Part shown: in pieces, positions 5,898 to 8,899 of the stretch | Position numbering within the stretch: the first letter of the stretch is position 1 | Layout: each line of letters opens with the position of its first letter | NCBI GenBank assembly: GCA_009918865.1 | Contig: RGCY01000039.1 | Span: 1-8,899, forward strand | Length of the DNA stretch: 8,899 nt | Origin: Actinomycetota bacterium | GTDB lineage: Bacteria; Actinomycetota; Actinomycetes; S36-B12; UBA5976 | Reading direction: 5' to 3' | The notes under the pieces: generated by a model | Databases searched by the model: none | What the model saw: only the letters and a program-made list of their open reading frames with translations | What the model was told of the DNA's origin: nothing | Position numbers and translations under genes: made by a program

Positions 5898-7117
5898 CGG
5901 TGACACTCCACGGTCACAGCGACATCAGCGAAAGGAATCGCCAACGGCGCTTGCGGCTTGTGCACTGTGACAACTACCGCACGGCACGGATAGGTGTGAA
6001 GGAGTTCCTGCGCAATCCGCTCCGCCAGTGTTTCTATCAAGTCACACGGCTGCGCCCCAACATTTCGGGCGATGTCTTGAGCAACTCGTGAGTAGTCAAT
6101 CGTCTCAGAAAGATCATCAGACGTTGGACCGCTGATAAGTTGCAACTGAGCATCAACACTGAACATTTGTCCCTGCTCGCGTTCAAAGGCAAACACTCCA
6201 TGTCTGCCAAACGCTTGAATTCCCATAATGCTGATGATTGGTCCAGCGATGTCAGCGATTGAGCCGGATTGTGTGGGTGTTGTGTGCGAGCGGCTTGAAG
6301 TTTTCATCGCTTCAGCCACCGCGATGGCATCTCGGCTGGCACCGGCATCGTGCACGCGGACTGCCCACACTCCAGCCTGTGCACACAGTGCACTCACGAC
6401 CGCAGTTGCGACATCTCTGTCTTGCACATCACGCACTGCCCCGTCCGTGCTCGCAAGTAACTCCCCGAGGAATCGCTTGCGCGATGCGCCGATGAGCAAC
6501 GGGAAACCCAAGCTCATGAATGTCGCCAAATCCTTGAGCAGATGCCAGTTGTGTTCAGCCCTCTTGGCAAAGCCCAATCCTGGATCTAAGACAATCGCAG
6601 ATGCAGAAACCCCGGCTGCCAGTGCTGCATCGACTCGGCGAGCCAACTCTGCGATGACTTCAGTTGTGGGGTTGCTGTAGTGAGCTTCTGCATACATGTC
6701 TTCGCTAGCACCACGGCGGTGCATGAGAATGCAACGGGCGCCGGTGTCTGCGAGCACGCTCAACATCTCCGGATCTGCGGTTGCGCCGCTGACATCGTTG
6801 ATGAATGTTGCTCCAGCGTGCAGGGTTGCCTGCGCAACAGATGCCCGCATGGTGTCAACAGAAACAACAAGGCCATCGGAAACCAACTGCCTGACCACTG
6901 GCAGCACTCGAGCGAGTTCTTCGGCTTCTGAAGTGCGTATTGCGCCCGGGCGAGTCGACTCACCGCCAACATCAATAATGTCCGCGCCGGCATCCACTAA
7001 GTCGTGAGCTCGGCGCAATGCTGCATCGATGTCAACCGCTGCGTCGTTGACAAGAGGAGCGCTCTCTGCAAAGGAATCCGGTGTGATGTTCAGGATTCCC
7101 ATGACCTTGGTTGACAT
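5894..7117 (-). CDS. folP/folB: Fused dihydropteroate synthase - dihydroneopterin aldolase
   Basis: One 407-residue frame carries two enzymes that are usually separate genes in this operon. Residues about 1-272 are dihydropteroate synthase: M-G-I-L-N-I-T-P-D-S-F (6-16), D-V-G-G-E-S-T-R-P-G (49-58), the D-P-G-L-G-F-A-K loop (178-185), G-A-S-R-K-R-F-L-G (210-218) and the closing R-V-H-D (254-257). It joins p-aminobenzoate to hydroxymethyl-dihydropterin pyrophosphate. A linker of about 25 residues leads to the aldolase at about 296-407: G-R-H-G-V-F-A-F-E-R (304-313), D-Y-S-R-V (341-345), L-I-E-T-L-A-E-R-I-A (360-369) and the catalytic-lysine region V-H-K-P (385-388). Both domains look intact. 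ATG 7117 lies 2 nt after the folE stop, and the end overlaps folK by 4 nt. No internal ribosome binding site is seen before the aldolase Met298. A sequencing error that removed a folP stop is the main alternative. Confidence 0.95.
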   Translation of the reverse strand: MSTKVMGILNITPDSFAESAPLVNDAAVDIDAALRRAHDLVDAGADIIDVGGESTRPGAIRTSEAEELARVLPVVRQLVSDGLVVSVDTMRASVAQATLHAGATFINDVSGATADPEMLSVLADTGARCILMHRRGASEDMYAEAHYSNPTTEVIAELARRVDAALAAGVSASAIVLDPGLGFAKRAEHNWHLLKDLATFMSLGFPLLIGASRKRFLGELLASTDGAVRDVQDRDVATAVVSALCAQAGVWAVRVHDAGASRDAIAVAEAMKTSSRSHTTPTQSGSIADIAGPIISIMGIQAFGRHGVFAFEREQGQMFSVDAQLQLISGPTSDDLSETIDYSRVAQDIARNVGAQPCDLIETLAERIAQELLHTYPCRAVVVTVHKPQAPLAIPFADVAVTVECHR

Positions 7118-7119
7118 GG

Positions 7120-7740
7120 TCAACGCACAATCAATGCCATCGCCTCTGCGCGGGTGGCTGCGTCGCGCAGCACTCCGCGCACCGCGGATGTGGTGGTTAG
7201 CGCGCCCGGCTTGCGAACCCCCCGCATCGCCATGCACATGTGTTCACACTCAATCACCACAATGCAGCCAGCAGCGTCAAGTTGGTTCATCAATGCTTCT
7301 GCAATCTGAGTGGTCATGCGTTCCTGAACTTGTAGCCGATGTGCATAGACCTGCACAAGCCGAGCGAGCTTGGAAAGCCCGGTGATGCGGCCATCGCTGC
7401 CAGGGATGTAACCAATGTGCGCTTTGCCATGGAAAGGCATCAAGTGGTGCTCACAGAGTGAATGAACTTCAATGTCTTTGACCAGCACTAATTCTTGGTG
7501 ACCCAGATCAAATGTCGTACCCAGCACTTCCGCAGGGTTTTCATGCATACCTTGGGTGAGTTCTGCATACGCACGAGCGACCCGGGCTGGAGTGTTGATC
7601 AATCCGTCGCGCTGCGGATCCTCGCCAATCGCAGCAAGAAGTTCGCGCACTGCGGCAGCGACCCGGGCGTGGTCGAACGCGCTGACAGAGGTTGGCTCTG
7701 GCAACGAGACCGGGTCAATACCTGAACTCATGACTGTCAC
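7120..7740 (-). CDS. folE: GTP cyclohydrolase I
   Basis: 206 residues from GTG 7740, whose GTGA overlaps the ftsH stop and which has GGTGA 9 nt upstream; ATG 7731 is a close alternative. The enzyme converts GTP to 7,8-dihydroneopterin triphosphate, the first step of folate synthesis. The zinc ligands are visible as Cys96 and His99 in S-L-C-E-H-H-L-M-P and Cys169 in E-H-M-C-M-A-M-R-G. Other family marks are D-G-L-I-N-T-P-x-R-V-A (45-55), G-L-S-K-L-A-R (121-127), L-Q-V-Q-E-R-M-T (136-143) and the closing T-T-T-S-A-V-R-G (182-189). Since all three zinc ligands are kept and a normal folate set follows, this is a standard type IA enzyme. It acts as a homodecamer in the cytoplasm in known relatives. 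Confidence 0.97.
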   Translation of the reverse strand: MTVMSSGIDPVSLPEPTSVSAFDHARVAAAVRELLAAIGEDPQRDGLINTPARVARAYAELTQGMHENPAEVLGTTFDLGHQELVLVKDIEVHSLCEHHLMPFHGKAHIGYIPGSDGRITGLSKLARLVQVYAHRLQVQERMTTQIAEALMNQLDAAGCIVVIECEHMCMAMRGVRKPGALTTTSAVRGVLRDAATRAEAMALIVR

Positions 7741-8899
7741 GCAGTGGCGTCACCGGGTGCATCACTGCTTGATGCAGGTTCAGCGGTTGCGGTGTGGTTG
7801 CTTTCAGGTGCGTGAGTCACGCGCACCGGCACAGCCACCGGTGGCGCATCGCTGGGAACTCGTCGGGCCGAACCAGTCCAAGCGGCACGCTCTGGTTTGC
7901 GGACCAGCGGCGCGAAGATGCGTTCCACTTGCGCCTTGTCCAGAGTTTCTTTCTCCAGCAACTCAACAACCAGCGCATCCAACACAGTCCGGTTCTGCTG
8001 CAGAATCTCGTATGCCTCATGGTGGGCAGCATCAATGAGTGCGCGAATTTCCTCATCGATTGCGGCAGCGACTTCTTCCGAGTAATCGCGTTGGTGACCC
8101 ATCTCGCGGCCAAGGAAAACTTCCGATGAGGCACTGCCATACCTAATTGCACCGAGACGTTCAGTCATACCGAACTGGGTGACCATGGCACGAGCAACCG
8201 ATGTTGCTTTCTCAATGTCGTTGCTTGCACCGGTGGTTGGGTCGTGGAAGACCATTTCTTCGGCGGCACGCCCACCAAGCATGTATGCGAGTTGATCGAG
8301 CATCTGCGCACGGGTGGTGGAGTACTTGTCTTGCTCGGGCAAAACCATCGTGTAACCAAGTGCACGGCCACGCGGCAGGATCGTGATTTTGTGAACCGGA
8401 TCCGTGTTGGGTAATGCCGCAGCCACCAGTGCGTGTCCACCCTCGTGGTAAGCGGTGATGAGTTTCTCGTGGTCATCCATCGCGCGAGTGCGCTTCTGTG
8501 GACCAGCAATCACGCGGTCGATTGCCTCATCAAGGGTGGCATTGTCGATCTGAGTCTCACCGGTGCGAGCGGTCAGCAGCGCGGCCTCATTGAGAACGTT
8601 TGCCAAATCGGCACCAGTGAAACCCGGCGTGCGCTTCGCAACCGCGCGTAAGTCAACATCGTCAGACAGAGGCTTGCCAGCTGCATGCACTTTCAAAATT
8701 GCCAGGCGCCCATCAAGATTTGGTGACTCGATAGCAATTTGGCGATCGAAACGACCTGGACGCAGCAGCGCCGGGTCGAGAATGTCTGGGCGGTTTGTCG
8801 CCGCGATCAGAATCACGCCGCCGGCAACATCAAAACCATCCATCTCAACCAAGAGTTGGTTCAGCGTCTGCTCACGCTCGTCGTGTCCACCACCAAGAC
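7737..8899 (-). CDS. ftsH: ATP-dependent zinc metalloprotease FtsH, C-terminal part (5' end outside window)
   Basis: About 387 C-terminal residues are present; the start, membrane helices and both Walker motifs lie beyond the right edge. The visible part begins in the AAA+ module with G-G-G-H-D-E-R-E-Q-T-L-N-Q-L-L, followed by the second region of homology N-R-P-D-I-L-D-P-A-L-L-R-P-G-R-F-D-R with its arginine fingers. The protease zinc site H-E-G-G-H is at 8433-8447, and the third ligand Asp is in T-G-A-S-N-D-I-E-K-A-T near 8220. The known role is quality control and regulated proteolysis at the cytoplasmic membrane as a hexamer. The end is a Pro/Ala/Ser/Thr-rich disordered tail of about 50 residues after the conserved domain, usual for actinobacterial FtsH. 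The TGA overlaps the folE GTG, tying it to the folate genes. Confidence 0.98.
   Translation of the reverse strand, partial: LGGGHDEREQTLNQLLVEMDGFDVAGGVILIAATNRPDILDPALLRPGRFDRQIAIESPNLDGRLAILKVHAAGKPLSDDVDLRAVAKRTPGFTGADLANVLNEAALLTARTGETQIDNATLDEAIDRVIAGPQKRTRAMDDHEKLITAYHEGGHALVAAALPNTDPVHKITILPRGRALGYTMVLPEQDKYSTTRAQMLDQLAYMLGGRAAEEMVFHDPTTGASNDIEKATSVARAMVTQFGMTERLGAIRYGSASSEVFLGREMGHQRDYSEEVAAAIDEEIRALIDAAHHEAYEILQQNRTVLDALVVELLEKETLDKAQVERIFAPLVRKPERAAWTGSARRVPSDAPPVAVPVRVTHAPESNHTATAEPASSSDAPGDATA

Noticed and set aside
6228..6680. Plus-strand 150-residue ORF over the folP region
   Set aside because: Shadow of the strongly conserved dihydropteroate synthase on the other strand.
1..8899. 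tRNA, rRNA, CRISPR, transposase or attachment-site signals
   Set aside because: Looked for along both strands by eye; no cloverleaf-like segments, repeated spacers, transposase motifs or flanking direct repeats were seen.

Overview
The window looks like chromosomal DNA from a moderately GC-rich actinobacterium. The main evidence is the minus-strand order ftsH - folE - folP/folB - folK - DUF3180, a gene neighbourhood familiar from Actinobacteria. A stand-alone SAF-domain protein and an actinobacterial '3-methyladenine DNA glycosylase'-like protein are consistent with this. The exact lineage cannot be told from the sequence; a freshwater or marine actinobacterium is only a guess.

Left part, plus strand (1-2552): the last codons of a possible upstream gene, a secreted or membrane-anchored SAF-domain (CpaB/RcpC-like) protein, and then a two-gene unit. 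That unit is a conserved protein of the family usually labelled 3-methyladenine DNA glycosylase, overlapping by 4 nt a RimJ/RimL-type GNAT acetyltransferase. Between the SAF gene and the glycosylase-like gene is a roughly 380-nt stretch. It may hold a small minus-strand ORF (764-1036) with coding-like codon composition and no recognisable domain.

Middle part, minus strand (2663-4717): a compact three-gene cell-surface cassette. It encodes a TasA/camelysin-like small secreted protein, an ER-type (SipW-like) signal peptidase I with catalytic Ser and His, and a secreted LamG/concanavalin A-like protein. The genes overlap by 4 and 8 nt, and the first has a strong Shine-Dalgarno sequence. A perfect dyad, TTGACC-AA-GGTCAA, lies just upstream of the first gene. 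The two substrate-like proteins share an N-terminal layout of basic residues, a hydrophobic stretch and then an A(G)LFT motif. This suggests that both are cut by the peptidase encoded between them. It is the most system-like part of the window.

Right part, minus strand (4846-8899): the C-terminal part of the membrane AAA+ protease FtsH, followed by tetrahydrofolate biosynthesis genes. These are GTP cyclohydrolase I, a single-ORF fusion of dihydropteroate synthase with dihydroneopterin aldolase, and HPPK, and then a DUF3180 membrane protein. The junctions are 4-nt overlaps or 2-nt gaps, so the block is almost certainly one translationally coupled transcript. The folate enzymes cover GTP to dihydroneopterin triphosphate (FolE), dihydroneopterin to 6-hydroxymethyl-dihydropterin (FolB), its pyrophosphorylation (FolK) and condensation with p-aminobenzoate (FolP). 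No tRNA, rRNA, CRISPR array, insertion sequence or clear Rho-independent terminator was seen.
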